Below the pieces are notes generated by a model. The model searched no databases and was not told the origin of the DNA. It worked only from the letters and a program-made list of their open reading frames with translations. Made by a program: the position numbers and the translations under genes. From Bacteroides sp. (GTDB lineage Bacteria; Bacteroidota; Bacteroidia; Bacteroidales; Muribaculaceae): a stretch of 53,609 nt of DNA. Below are positions 8,149-20,160 of the stretch, piece by piece (the first letter of the stretch is position 1; each line of letters begins with the position of its first letter). The stretch lies in NCBI GenBank assembly GCA_014802105.1, contig JAAVCX010000014.1, forward strand, positions 1-53,609, read 5' to 3'.

Positions 8149-8871
8149 TCAGAACATACCTCTGAGCACCTCGAGCGACTTCACCCCCGACAGAGGAGCC
8201 AGATGTATCGACAGATACCTCATGAGCAGATCGAGCGTCCGCGCACGCTCCCGACGGCTGAACCGAAAGACATGCTGATTGGCATACGTGATTCTCGACA
8301 GCCGCGCCGCCAAGAGTGACTCCTCGTGCGTAAGTGCGTCACCATGGATAGGCATAGACTGCCGCCACAGACCGTCGCGCATATCAAGCAGATAGCCCTC
8401 TCTCCAAGTCTCTATGTCGGGCTCGACACCCATCAGGCGCGCCAGATGACACAGGAAACAGATGTGGAAATTTCCCAACCGTTCCCCCTCCATCAGATCA
8501 AGCACCCTGACCGAACCCTCGAGAAAATCATACAGATCCCTGTCGGCGCCACCATCCTCGCGCGTCACAACCCCTACCACCTCGGCCAGAAACATAGCCA
8601 TCATCTGCTTCAACGGATGAGTCCACACACTTCCACCCGTCTCGATAGCGACAGCCTGACGCATAGGCTTGATCTCTCGGCCGCCGCCCGGCTCCACCTC
8701 ACACTCCACAACTCTCAGAGGCATCGACAGAGCTCTCAATCGCCCGGCCTCACGGCCACGGCCGGCCGGAACCGACAGAGACACACGCCCCGACTCCCGA
8801 CTGAAAGCCGTCAATATATTCTGGCGATCATTGTATCTGGTCACCCTCAGAGCAATAAACCTGATCTTCAT
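8149..8871 (-). CDS. recO: DNA repair protein RecO
   Basis: RecO helps RecR load RecA onto SSB-coated single-stranded DNA in gap repair. The protein has the N-terminal OB-fold signature (IALRVTRYNDRQNILTAFSRESG with the basic GRGREAGRLRAL loop). The helical C-terminal domain contains YDFLEGSVRVLDLME and LGNFHICFLCHLARLMGVEPD. ATG 8871 gives 240 residues, the normal length, beginning MKIRFIALRV like other RecO proteins. In-frame alternatives at 8889 (ATG) and 8895 (TTG) would add 6-8 residues, and a TAATTTTG motif (complement of 8877-8884) lies between. It stands alone, facing the small membrane protein gene. Confidence 0.92.
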   Translation of the reverse strand: MKIRFIALRVTRYNDRQNILTAFSRESGRVSLSVPAGRGREAGRLRALSMPLRVVECEVEPGGGREIKPMRQAVAIETGGSVWTHPLKQMMAMFLAEVVGVVTREDGGADRDLYDFLEGSVRVLDLMEGERLGNFHICFLCHLARLMGVEPDIETWREGYLLDMRDGLWRQSMPIHGDALTHEESLLAARLSRITYANQHVFRFSRRERARTLDLLMRYLSIHLAPLSGVKSLEVLRGMF

Positions 8872-8936
8872 GACCACAAAATTACTCATTCTCAATGGTC
8901 CCGTCTAAATTTTTCGCAATAAATCTCCAAAAATAT

Positions 8937-8967
8937 TTGTCTAATCAAAAAAAACACACTAACTTTG
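8937..8967 (+). promoter_or_regulatory. Promoter of tRNA-Glu/rpsT unit
   Basis: TTTG (8937-8940), 19 bp spacer, TAACTTTG (8960-8967): exact match to the Bacteroidota consensus. The tRNA begins 31 bases after the -7 box. Confidence 0.8.
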
Positions 8968-8998
8968 CCCTCGCTTTTGGACAGCTATGTCCGATGAT

Positions 8999-9070
8999 GG
9001 CCCATTCGTCTATCGGTTAGGACGCAAGATTTTCATTCTTGAAAGAGGAGTTCGATTCTCCTATGGGCTA
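8999..9070 (+). tRNA. tRNA-Glu (anticodon TTC), copy 1
   Basis: A 72-base cloverleaf: acceptor GGCCCAT pairs with ATGGGCT (one G-T pair at the end), discriminator A. The anticodon stem CAAGA/TCTTG has loop TTTTCAT, giving anticodon TTC, and the T arm is AGGAG TTCGATT CTCCT. No encoded CCA. It is identical base for base to the copy at 9403-9474. Confidence 0.97.
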
Positions 9071-9104
9071 CAACTCAAAAAGATAACAAATCATTTTTCT
9101 ACAA

Positions 9105-9362
9105 ATGGCAAACCATAAATCATCACTGAAAAGAATCCGTCAGACCGAATCACGCCGCCTCCACAACCGTTACTACGCCAAGACCGCCCGCAACGCCGTG
9201 CGCAACCTTCGCAAAATAACCGTCAAGGCCGAAGCTGAAGCCGCCTACGTTAAGATCGAGGCCATGCTCGACCGTCTTGCCTCCAAGAAAGCCATTTCCA
9301 AGAACAAGGCTGCCAACCTCAAGAGCAAGCTGGCCCACCACATCGCCAAGCTCGCTGCCTGA
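9105..9362 (+). CDS. rpsT: 30S ribosomal protein S20
   Basis: Small-subunit protein that binds the 5' and 3' domains of 16S rRNA early in assembly. The 85-residue, very basic protein opens [21 protein letters not shown], and the middle has NAVRNLRKI and [18 protein letters not shown], all typical of S20. It is full length. It lies 34 bases after one tRNA-Glu and 40 bases before a second identical one, so all three are probably on one transcript from the promoter at 8937. Confidence 0.98.
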   Translation: MANHKSSLKRIRQTESRRLHNRYYAKTARNAVRNLRKITVKAEAEAAYVKIEAMLDRLASKKAISKNKAANLKSKLAHHIAKLAA

Positions 9363-9402
9363 TCCACGGCAGACTGATTGCCATTCCTTTCACTAACGAA
9401 AG

Positions 9403-9474
9403 GGCCCATTCGTCTATCGGTTAGGACGCAAGATTTTCATTCTTGAAAGAGGAGTTCGATTCTCCTATGGGCTA
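9403..9474 (+). tRNA. tRNA-Glu (anticodon TTC), copy 2
   Basis: Exact 72-base duplicate of the tRNA at 8999-9070, with the same cloverleaf and anticodon loop TTTTCAT. It follows rpsT by 40 bases and is followed 8 bases later by a hairpin terminator, so it closes the tRNA-rpsT-tRNA unit. Confidence 0.97.
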
Positions 9475-9482
9475 CTTCACAC

Positions 9483-9514
9483 CCCTGCATATCCTCTCCA
9501 CGGGATATGCAGGG
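9483..9514 (+). terminator. Terminator after tRNA-Glu/rpsT unit
   Basis: CCCTGCATATCC (9483-9494) pairs perfectly with GGATATGCAGGG (9503-9514), an 8-base loop, then TTAATTCTAT. Confidence 0.8.
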
Positions 9515-9595
9515 TTAATTCTATATACCCACCCCGACCGAAACTCATCCGCTCCGGGACAAGACCCGACAGAAAATCTTCGCCCGACACAACAC

Positions 9596-9626
9596 TTGTA
9601 AATCTCGCGGATTATTTATAACTTTG
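9596..9626 (+). promoter_or_regulatory. Promoter of the TrmH-like methyltransferase gene
   Basis: TTG (9596-9598), 20 bp, TAACTTTG (9619-9626). The start codon at 9739 lies about 105 bases past the likely transcription start, leaving a leader that contains the inverted repeat at 9633-9707. Confidence 0.7.
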
Positions 9627-9632
9627 TCTGAA

Positions 9633-9707
9633 ACTGATTTAAACGCTCAGAAATCAATCTTGCTGGAAGCAGCAGCCACGTCAGTGGTCTCCACGCTTTA
9701 AATCAGT
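9633..9707. repeat. Short inverted repeat in leader, AACTGATTTAAA family
   Basis: ACTGATTTAAA (9633-9643) and its complement TTTAAATCAGT (9697-9707) bracket 53 bases. The arm resembles the ends of the fold-back repeat at 16322-16517 and a single arm at 20012. Confidence 0.5.
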
Positions 9708-9738
9708 CAGCAAACTCCCACAATAATCTCAGTCTCTA

Positions 9739-10275
9739 ATGGAGAAAAAGACAATCTGGGATCTCCACCGCGTAGATCTCGACCACTATCGCCGACAGGA
9801 AAAGATGCACCTCACCGTTGTGCTCGACAATGTCAGAAGCCTCAACAACATCGGAGCTATTTTCCGCACCTGCGACGCCTTTGCAGTCGAGAAAATAGCC
9901 CTGTGTGGCATCAGCGCATGCCCCCCTTCGCCCGAGATACACAAGACCGCGCTCGGCGCCGAAGAATCGGTAGAATGGGTCTACTACCCCTCCACGGCCG
10001 AGTGTGTCGCCGCACTCCAGCACGACGGCTACACCCTCTGCTGTCTCGAACAGGTCAAAGGCAGCATCGAGCTCCAGGACTTCCCCCCTCAGCGCGGACG
10101 CCGCTACGCCCTTATCCTCGGCCACGAAGTCAACGGTGTCGACCAGCAGATCGTCAATCAATGTGACGTGTGTCTCGAAATCCCCCAGCGCGGCACCAAA
10201 CACTCCCTCAACGTCTCAGTCTCGGGAGGCATAGCCATCTGGCACTTCTTCGCCAGCCTGTGTGCCGGCCGATAG
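9739..10275 (+). CDS. TrmH/SpoU family RNA 2'-O-methyltransferase
   Basis: SPOUT-class methyltransferase that transfers a methyl group from S-adenosylmethionine to a ribose 2'-OH in tRNA or rRNA. The family's three motifs are visible in 178 residues: NVRSLNNIGAIFRTCDAF near 31-48, LILGHEVNGVDQQIV near 124-138 and the knot LEIPQRGTKHSLNVSVSGGIA near the end. The short N-terminal extension before motif 1 makes it a compact, TrmH-fold-only type. The target nucleotide is unknown. It stands as a single gene before clpP. Confidence 0.92.
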   Translation: MEKKTIWDLHRVDLDHYRRQEKMHLTVVLDNVRSLNNIGAIFRTCDAFAVEKIALCGISACPPSPEIHKTALGAEESVEWVYYPSTAECVAALQHDGYTLCCLEQVKGSIELQDFPPQRGRRYALILGHEVNGVDQQIVNQCDVCLEIPQRGTKHSLNVSVSGGIAIWHFFASLCAGR

Positions 10276-10362
10276 CCCCCGCCCACCCCGCTACTGATCT
10301 CCCCCTCCGATGCGACACGGCTTAAAGTAAACACCCTCCTAAAAAATTTCCATCCGCCCCTG

Positions 10363-10393
10363 TTGCATCTGAGCAATAAATATCGTAACTTTA
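10363..10393 (+). promoter_or_regulatory. Promoter of clpP
   Basis: TTG (10363-10365), 20 bp, TAACTTTA (10386-10393; last base differs from the consensus). The clpP ATG lies about 120 bases downstream in a 239-base gap. Confidence 0.55.
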
Positions 10394-10514
10394 CACTATG
10401 AACTGATCAGGTGACCGGCCACACCCCGGGCCCACGCCCCTCGTTGACCGCCCCTGTCATTCACACTACCGACATCAATCCTCAAACCACCAAAAGTATA
10501 CACATTTTCAAGGT

Positions 10515-11201
10515 ATGAATAAAGATTTCAGAAACTACGCCGTCCACCATCTCGGAATGAACGGCCTGGCCCTCGACCAGTACACTGCAGCCTCAGCCTC
10601 GCAGATCACCTCGTCATACATCTCTCCCACAATCATTGAAGAGCGTCAGCTCAACGTAGCCCAGATGGACGTCTTCTCGCGACTGATGATGGACCGCATC
10701 ATCTTCCTGAGCACCGACGTCAACGACTATACCGCCACCGTCGTCCAGGGTCAGCTCCTCTACCTCGACTCAGTCGACCCCGGCAAAGACATCTCCATCT
10801 ATCTCAACTCGCCCGGCGGCTCAGTCATCGCCGGCCTCGGCCTCTACGACACCATGCAGCACATCAAGAGCGATGTCTCGACCATCTGTATCGGCATGGC
10901 AGCCTCGATGGCCGCAGTGCTGCTCGTAGCCGGCGCCCAGGGCAAACGCCTGGCGCTCCCCCACTCCCGAGTGATGATCCACCAGCCTCTGGGCGGAGTG
11001 CAGGGTCAGGCCAGCGACATTGAGATCACCGCCCGCGAGATACTCAAATACAAAGCCGAGCTTTACAAGATCATCGCCGACCACTCGGGCATGTCGCTCG
11101 ACCGCATCGAAGCCGATGCCGACCGCGACTACTGGATGACAGCCCAGGAAGCCAAAGACTACGGCATGATCGACAACATCCTGCTCCCCGATAAGAAATA
11201 A
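10515..11201 (+). CDS. clpP: ATP-dependent Clp protease proteolytic subunit
   Basis: Serine peptidase that forms the tetradecameric chamber of ClpXP and degrades proteins unfolded by ClpX. The catalytic triad is visible: Ser131 in GMAASMAAVLL, His156 in RVMIHQPLGG, and Asp205 in ADRDYWMTAQEA. YLNSPGGSVIAGLGLYDTM precedes the Ser. The 228-residue length includes an N-terminal extension of about 30 residues (propeptide type). clpX follows 109 bases later. In many Bacteroidales trigger factor (tig) precedes clpP; here its place is taken by an unrelated gene. Confidence 0.98.
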   Translation: MNKDFRNYAVHHLGMNGLALDQYTAASASQITSSYISPTIIEERQLNVAQMDVFSRLMMDRIIFLSTDVNDYTATVVQGQLLYLDSVDPGKDISIYLNSPGGSVIAGLGLYDTMQHIKSDVSTICIGMAASMAAVLLVAGAQGKRLALPHSRVMIHQPLGGVQGQASDIEITAREILKYKAELYKIIADHSGMSLDRIEADADRDYWMTAQEAKDYGMIDNILLPDKK

Positions 11202-11310
11202 CATCCCCTCCTCCATCAACCCGAAGGCCGGTGTCTCTCCTCCCCCGCCGCCGACCGGCACCGGCCCCTCTCCTCGGTTCCTTACCGTCACTCCCAATCC
11301 AGGCAACTGA

Positions 11311-12582
11311 ATGGCTAAAAAAAAATCCAACGAAGGCAACGGCAACGACTCGGGCATGACATGCTCGTTCTGCGGCACCACGCCCGGCTATCACGACATC
11401 CTCGTGCCGAGTCCCACCGGCAACGCCTATATATGTAACAACTGTGTCAACCAGATAGAGGAAATCCTCAAAGGCTACTTCGAAGAGCACCCCGAGCTCA
11501 AAGCCGAAGCCTCACGTGGCAAAAAGTCCTCGCCCGAGAAACACAAACTCCCCACCCCTCTCGAGATCAGAGAGTTTCTCGACCAATATGTCATCGGTCA
11601 GGACGACGCCAAGAAATACCTCTCGGTAGCCGTCTACAATCACTACAAGCGACTCGACCAGCCTCAGGACGACGTAGACATCGAGAAGAGCAACATCATC
11701 ATGGTAGGCCCGACCGGCACCGGCAAGACCCTCCTGGCCAAGACTATAGCTCGACAGCTCGACGTGCCCTTCGCCATAGTCGACGCCACGGTTCTCACCG
11801 AGGCCGGCTACGTAGGCGAAGACATCGAGAGCCTGCTGGTACGACTGCTCCAGGCCGCCGACTACGACGTGCCCCGCGCCGAGCGTGGCATAGTGTTCAT
11901 CGACGAGATCGACAAGATAGCACGCAAAGGCGACAACCCCTCCATCACACGCGACGTCTCGGGCGAAGGAGTCCAGCAAGGCCTGCTCAAACTCCTCGAG
12001 GGCTCGATAGTCAACGTTCCCCCCCAGGGAGGACGCAAGCACCCCGAGCAGAAGATGATACCCGTCGACACCAAAAACATCCTCTTCATCTGCGGAGGAG
12101 CCTTCGACGGCATCGAGCGCAAGATAGCCCACCGTCTCAACACCCACGTCGTAGGCTTTACCGGACGCGACCAGCGCAGCAAGATCGACTCTGACAACTA
12201 TCTCAAATATATCGCCCCCCAGGATCTCAAGTCTTTTGGCCTGATACCCGAGATTATAGGCCGTCTCCCGGTGCTGGTTCATCTCGATCCGCTCGACCGC
12301 GACGCCCTGCTCAAGGTGCTCTCCGAGCCCAAGAACGCCATCACGCGACAGTATGAAAAACTCTTCGCCATGGACGGTGTCAAGCTCACCTTCACCCCCG
12401 AGACCCTCGAGTTTATCGTCGACAAAGCGATCGAATATAAACTCGGAGCGCGCGGACTGCGCACCATCGTCGAGACCATCATGGTCGACCCTATGTTTGA
12501 AGTACCATCCCTCAAAGTCAAGGAATTCACAGTAACTCGCGAATACGCCGAAGAGAAACTCCGCAAAGCCTATATAGGCTGA
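11311..12582 (+). CDS. clpX: ATP-dependent Clp protease ATP-binding subunit ClpX
   Basis: AAA+ unfoldase that recognises tagged substrates, unfolds them and feeds ClpP. The N-terminal zinc-binding domain has Cys18, Cys21, Cys42 and Cys45. Walker A is GPTGTGKT at residues 133-140, Walker B is in [12 protein letters not shown], the pore loop is in the GYVGEDIE region, and the sensor-2 arginine is in LGARGLR. Full length at 423 residues. It follows clpP and precedes recQ, the common Bacteroidota order. Confidence 0.99.
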   Translation: MAKKKSNEGNGNDSGMTCSFCGTTPGYHDILVPSPTGNAYICNNCVNQIEEILKGYFEEHPELKAEASRGKKSSPEKHKLPTPLEIREFLDQYVIGQDDAKKYLSVAVYNHYKRLDQPQDDVDIEKSNIIMVGPTGTGKTLLAKTIARQLDVPFAIVDATVLTEAGYVGEDIESLLVRLLQAADYDVPRAERGIVFIDEIDKIARKGDNPSITRDVSGEGVQQGLLKLLEGSIVNVPPQGGRKHPEQKMIPVDTKNILFICGGAFDGIERKIAHRLNTHVVGFTGRDQRSKIDSDNYLKYIAPQDLKSFGLIPEIIGRLPVLVHLDPLDRDALLKVLSEPKNAITRQYEKLFAMDGVKLTFTPETLEFIVDKAIEYKLGARGLRTIVETIMVDPMFEVPSLKVKEFTVTREYAEEKLRKAYIG

Positions 12583-12650
12583 GACCCTGTCAGGCCATCC
12601 TTGCCACCCACTCCAGTTCTCCCCCCTCTCACAACCTTAAATACTCCTCC

Positions 12651-14825
12651 ATGCACACCCGCCTTCATCAAGCCCTCAAGGAGCACTTCGGTTTCGACAC
12701 CTTCAAGGGAAACCAGGAAGCCATCATGACCAGTCTGCTCGACGGTCAGGACGTCTTCGTGCTCATGCCCACCGGCGGAGGCAAGTCGCTATGCTACCAG
12801 CTCCCCGCCCTGATGATGGACGGCACGGCGATAGTCATCTCTCCTCTCATAGCACTTATGAAGAACCAGGTAGATGCCATACGCAACCACAGCGAGTCAG
12901 AGAGCATAGCCCACTTCCTCAACTCCTCGCTCAACCGCGCCGCCATCGACACGGTCAAAGCCGACGTGCGCAACGGACTCACCAAGCTCCTCTACGTAGC
13001 CCCCGAGTCCCTGACCAAGGAGGAAAACATCGAGTTCATGAAGACGGTAAAGATCTCCTTCTATGCCGTCGACGAGGCTCACTGCATCTCGGAGTGGGGC
13101 CACGATTTCCGTCCCGAATACCGCCGCATACGTCCGATCATCAACGACATCTGCCCAAGGCCCGTCATAGCCCTCACGGCTACGGCCACGCCAAAGGTGC
13201 AGCACGACATCCAGAAAAACCTGGGAATGTCGAACGCATGTGTCTATAAATCATCATTCAACCGTCCCAATCTCTACTACGAGATACGTCCCAAGACAGC
13301 AAATATCGACCGCGACATCATCAAGTTCATACGCTCTCATCCCGGCAAAAGCGGCATCATCTACTGCCTGAGCCGAAAGCGAGTCGAGGAACTGGCCGAG
13401 ATACTCAAGGTCAACTCCATCAGGGCTCTCCCCTATCACGCCGGAATGGACGCCGCCACCCGCAGCGCCAACCAGGACGCCTTCCTGATGGAACATGTCG
13501 ATGTCATAGTGGCCACGATAGCCTTCGGCATGGGTATCGACAAGCCCGACGTGAGATTTGTCATACACTACGACATGCCCAAGTCGCTCGAGGGATACTA
13601 TCAGGAGACCGGCCGCGCCGGCCGTGACGGGGGCGAAGGTATATGCCTAACATTCTATTCTGCAAAAGACCTCCAGAAAATGGAGAAATTCATGCAGGGA
13701 AAGCCCCTCGCTGAGCAGGAAATAGGACGTCAGTTACTCATCGAGACCCAGAGCTATGCCGAGGCTTCGACCTGCAGGCGTCGCTCCCTGCTCTTCTATT
13801 TTGGCGAACAATTTTGCGATGAAAGTTGTAACAACTGCGACAACTGTCTAAATCCCAAGAAAAAAGTGGAAGCTAAAGAAGACCTTTGTGCGATCCTCGA
13901 GACTGTGATCGCTCTGAAAGAAAAGTTCAAGTCCGACTACGTCAGCGACGTTGTCTTAGGCAACGCCACTCCGACAGTCAAATCCTATAATCACGATGAG
14001 CTCGAGCTCTTCGGATGCGAGAAAGGCACCGACGAGCGTCTCATCGCAGCAATCATCCGACAGGCAGTCCTCGAGGGATACCTCGACCGTGACATCGAAA
14101 ACTACGGAACCCTGTCAGTTACCCCCAAGGGCAAGAAATTCATCAACTCGCCCCAGTCATTCAAGGTCGTCGAAGACTCTGATTTCTCCGAGGAAGCCGA
14201 GCCCGACCTCTCCAAAAACGCCGCCTCGGGAGCAGCCGACACCGAGCTGTTCCTGATCCTCAAAGACCTGCGCAAGAAGGTGGCCAAGCAGCTCGGTCTG
14301 CCCCCCTACATCATCTTCCAGGATCCCTCGCTCGAAGCCATGGCCACTACCTATCCCATCTCCATCGAGGAGCTCCAGAACATCCCGGGAGTCGGTCAGG
14401 GTAAGGCTAAAAAATATGGCGCCGAGTTTGTCAAAGTCATCAAGCGCCATGTCGAGGACAACGAGATCGACCGCCCCGACGACCTGAGAGTGCGCTCCGT
14501 GCCCGACCGCAACTCCACCAAGCTCTACATCATCACCCTCATCGACCGCAAGATACCCCTCCCCGAGATAGCGAGAGCCAAGGGGCTGGAGTATAGCGAA
14601 CTGCTCGACGAGATCGAAGCCATCGTCAACTCAGGCACTCGTATCGACATCAACTACTACATCAACGAGATCATCGACGAAGACTCTCAGGAAGAACTCT
14701 TCGACTTCTTCCGCGAGAGCGAGAGCGACGACCTCAATGAAGCCTATCGCGAGTTTGGCGCCGACTTCACCGAGGAGGAGATACGGCTGGCCCACATCAA
14801 GTTTGTCTCAGAGCTGGGCAACTGA
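12651..14825 (+). CDS. recQ: ATP-dependent DNA helicase RecQ
   Basis: 3'-5' DNA helicase acting in recombination and replication restart. The superfamily-2 motifs are all present: QEAIMTSLLDGQDVFVLMPT leading into GGGKSLCYQLP (Walker A, about residues 44-54), DEAHCISEWGHDFRPEYR (DEAH box), ALTATATP, ATIAFGMGIDKPDVRFVIHY and QETGRAGRDG. The zinc-binding Cys cluster is in CDESCNNCDNC near residue 400. A winged-helix part and an HRDC domain (LGLPPYIIFQDPSLEAMA) follow, then a further acidic C-terminal extension. 724 residues, at the long end of the family. It starts 68 bases after clpX. Confidence 0.97.
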   Translation: MHTRLHQALKEHFGFDTFKGNQEAIMTSLLDGQDVFVLMPTGGGKSLCYQLPALMMDGTAIVISPLIALMKNQVDAIRNHSESESIAHFLNSSLNRAAIDTVKADVRNGLTKLLYVAPESLTKEENIEFMKTVKISFYAVDEAHCISEWGHDFRPEYRRIRPIINDICPRPVIALTATATPKVQHDIQKNLGMSNACVYKSSFNRPNLYYEIRPKTANIDRDIIKFIRSHPGKSGIIYCLSRKRVEELAEILKVNSIRALPYHAGMDAATRSANQDAFLMEHVDVIVATIAFGMGIDKPDVRFVIHYDMPKSLEGYYQETGRAGRDGGEGICLTFYSAKDLQKMEKFMQGKPLAEQEIGRQLLIETQSYAEASTCRRRSLLFYFGEQFCDESCNNCDNCLNPKKKVEAKEDLCAILETVIALKEKFKSDYVSDVVLGNATPTVKSYNHDELELFGCEKGTDERLIAAIIRQAVLEGYLDRDIENYGTLSVTPKGKKFINSPQSFKVVEDSDFSEEAEPDLSKNAASGAADTELFLILKDLRKKVAKQLGLPPYIIFQDPSLEAMATTYPISIEELQNIPGVGQGKAKKYGAEFVKVIKRHVEDNEIDRPDDLRVRSVPDRNSTKLYIITLIDRKIPLPEIARAKGLEYSELLDEIEAIVNSGTRIDINYYINEIIDEDSQEELFDFFRESESDDLNEAYREFGADFTEEEIRLAHIKFVSELGN

Positions 14826-14908
14826 GCCTATTCACAGGTCAACATCTCCGACCCCTCAGTTTCAACCCACCCCCTCCTATCCATCCCCAACATCCATCCA
14901 CCCCACCT

Positions 14909-15607
14909 ATGGCTCCAGTGATCGACTACCGCGACGTCACCATTCATCGCAACTCGCTCATTACACTCAAGCACGTTGACCTGAAGCTGGCTCCCGGCGA
15001 ATTTATATACGTGATAGGTCGCGTCGGCAGCGGCAAGTCGAGCCTGCTCAAGAGCCTCTATGCCGACGTGCCGGTGGCCTCGGGCCGGGCCCGAGTGCTC
15101 GACTACTCCCTGGAATCCCTGCGCCGCAAGGAGATACCCTATCTGCGCCGCCAGATAGGCATTATCTTCCAGGACTTCCGTCTGCTCATCGACCGCAGCG
15201 TCTACGAAAACCTGCGCTTCGTGCTCAGAGCCACCGGATGGACTGACAGGGCTTCCATCGACGAGCGCATAGCCAAAGTGCTCGCCGACGTGGGTATGGC
15301 CAAAAAAGCCTACAAACTACCCCACGAGCTCTCGGGAGGCGAGCAACAGCGCGTGGTCATAGCCAGAGCCCTGCTCAACGAGCCACCCATCATTCTGGCC
15401 GACGAGCCCACCGGCAACCTCGACCCCGCCACAGGCGAGGCCATCGTGGCCCTGCTCCATCGCATCGCCTCATCAGGCACAGCCGTCATCATGGCCACCC
15501 ACAACATGTCGCTCATACATCAGTTCCCGGCACGCACCCTCATCTGCGACCGCCACACACTCTCTCCCTATACCCCCCAACCCTCAACATCCATCGATCT
15601 ACAATGA
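14909..15607 (+). CDS. ftsE: FtsE-like cell-division ABC ATPase
   Basis: ABC ATPase of the FtsE type, which with the membrane partner FtsX controls cell-wall hydrolases at the septum. The 232-residue protein has Walker [10 protein letters not shown] (about residues 37-45), Q-loop [20 protein letters not shown] (the FtsE-like FQDFRLL is diagnostic), signature LSGGEQQR, Walker [13 protein letters not shown] and the H-loop in MATHN. No ftsX lies beside it. The gene overlaps the next (HAD) gene by 4 bases, suggesting coupled translation. Gene name given with moderate confidence. Confidence 0.85.
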   Translation: MAPVIDYRDVTIHRNSLITLKHVDLKLAPGEFIYVIGRVGSGKSSLLKSLYADVPVASGRARVLDYSLESLRRKEIPYLRRQIGIIFQDFRLLIDRSVYENLRFVLRATGWTDRASIDERIAKVLADVGMAKKAYKLPHELSGGEQQRVVIARALLNEPPIILADEPTGNLDPATGEAIVALLHRIASSGTAVIMATHNMSLIHQFPARTLICDRHTLSPYTPQPSTSIDLQ

Positions 15608-16251
15608 CCCAATCTACCACCCCTGCGCCCTTCGGCATACTCTTTGACCTCGACGGAGTGCTCGTCGACAGCGAGGGAGAATACTCCATATTCTGGGGCG
15701 AGACAGGCCGACGCTACGGCCTGCGACCCACCTTTGCCGACGACATCAAAGGCACCACCATCGACGAGATACTGCTCAATTTTCCCGAATCAGACCGTCA
15801 GTCCATACTCGAAAGCCTCCATCGGTTTGAGAGCGAGATGCGCTATCCCGTCTTTCCGGGAGTGATACCGTTCCTGGAAGAATTGCGCCGGGCAGGAATC
15901 CCCACAGCGATAGTCACCAGCAGCGACAATGTCAAGATGGATCTCCTGCGTCGGCGTCAGCCACAGCTGCTCCCTCTGATCGACCATCTCGTCACCGGCG
16001 ACATGGTGACCCATAGCAAACCCGATCCCGAAGGATACCTGCGCGGAGCCTCACTGATAGGTCTCCCCGCCACCCGCTGCTACGTGTTCGAGGACAGTCT
16101 CCAGGGCCTCCAGGCCGGACGCGCCTCGGGAGCCACAGTGATCGGACTCGCCACCACCAATTCAGCCGACAAAGTGTCACCGCTTGCCGACCTCACCCTC
16201 CCGCGCTTCGAGGGGATCTCCATCGCCACCCTCCCTCCGCTTAAAGCCTGA
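15604..16251 (+). CDS. HAD-family hydrolase, beta-phosphoglucomutase-like
   Basis: Haloacid dehalogenase superfamily phosphatase or phosphomutase. Motif I FDLDGVLVDSEGEYS (about residues 14-28) has the nucleophile and acid/base Asp pair. The cap domain follows. Motif II is IVTSSD, motif III Lys is in HSKPDPEGYLRGA, and motif IV is YVFEDSLQGLQAG. This set matches the beta-PGM/GPH subgroup; the substrate (a sugar phosphate or other small phosphate) is unknown. Its ATG overlaps the end of the ftsE-like gene. Confidence 0.9.
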   Translation: MTQSTTPAPFGILFDLDGVLVDSEGEYSIFWGETGRRYGLRPTFADDIKGTTIDEILLNFPESDRQSILESLHRFESEMRYPVFPGVIPFLEELRRAGIPTAIVTSSDNVKMDLLRRRQPQLLPLIDHLVTGDMVTHSKPDPEGYLRGASLIGLPATRCYVFEDSLQGLQAGRASGATVIGLATTNSADKVSPLADLTLPRFEGISIATLPPLKA

Positions 16252-16321
16252 CCGCCACGGCTCACACCCTTAGAGAGTATAAACAAATACCATCTCCCCG
16301 GTATCACTATATAATACTCTA

Positions 16322-16517
16322 AGAACTGATCTAAACTTATTACAAATTAACAGTTCGAGATTGTTTTGGAGATAATTTTGAGGTTTTTGAGGGAACGATG
16401 GGGCTCCATCGTGACTGATAAAACCGAAGTAATTAGCCCAAAACAAGCCGAAGGGTTAATTCTAAGTTTATTTCAGTTCTGACTTTTAACTTTCTGTAAT
16501 AAGTTTAGATCAGTTCT
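16322..16517. repeat. 196-bp fold-back (MITE-like) inverted repeat element
   Basis: Perfect 23-bp terminal inverted repeats (16322-16344 and 16495-16517, beginning AGAACTGATCTAAAC) enclose a longer imperfect inverted repeat. TTGTTTTGG (16361-16369) pairs with CCAAAACAA (16438-16446), and the centre is a 7-bp hairpin ACGATGG-GGCT-CCATCGT (16395-16412). The right half carries about 35 extra bases. It fills most of the gap before the beta-galactosidase gene. No clear target duplication was seen. A TAACTTTC (16487-16494) inside the right arm could act as a -7 box for that gene. Confidence 0.75.
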
Positions 16518-16519
16518 AA

Positions 16520-20005
<3,486 letters not shown>

Positions 20006-20011
20006 CTTGCC

Positions 20012-20056
20012 CAACTGATTTAAAGCTACACAGAAAGTCACAAAAAGGAACTGAAC
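20012..20056 (+). repeat. Single arm related to the fold-back element ends
   Basis: Starting AACTGATTTAAA and continuing through ACAGAAAGT to GAACTGAA, this stretch aligns by eye with the reverse complement of the right arm of the element before the beta-galactosidase gene (about 35 of 45 positions). It lies just after that gene's stop codon in inverted orientation, so the gene sits between two related inverted sequences. Confidence 0.45.
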
Positions 20057-20087
20057 AACCTCAGATCATTAGTTTGCAATAAATTTA

Positions 20088-20131
20088 ATAAATAACCCCT
20101 GCTACAGATAGTTGTAGCAGGGGTTATTTAT
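20088..20131. terminator. Strong hairpin terminator after beta-galactosidase gene
   Basis: A 19-bp perfect stem (20088-20106 with 20113-20131) and a 6-base loop, centred on ACCCCTGCTACA. It has A-rich and T-rich flanks on both sides, so it can work in both directions between the convergent genes. Confidence 0.85.
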
Positions 20132-20134
20132 CAC

Positions 20135-20154
20135 AAACCCGGCACACCGGGTTT
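20135..20154 (-). terminator. Short hairpin after the 80-residue gene
   Basis: AAACCCGG (20135-20142), CACA loop, CCGGGTTT (20147-20154). It lies 6 bases after the stop of the minus-strand gene and directly beside the larger hairpin. Confidence 0.55.
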
Positions 20155-20160
20155 ACTCTT

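Noticed and set aside
8999-9474. Integrated element between the duplicated tRNA-Glu genes (attL/attR-like repeats)
   Set aside because: Only rpsT lies between them, with no integrase or cargo; a tRNA duplication explains it.
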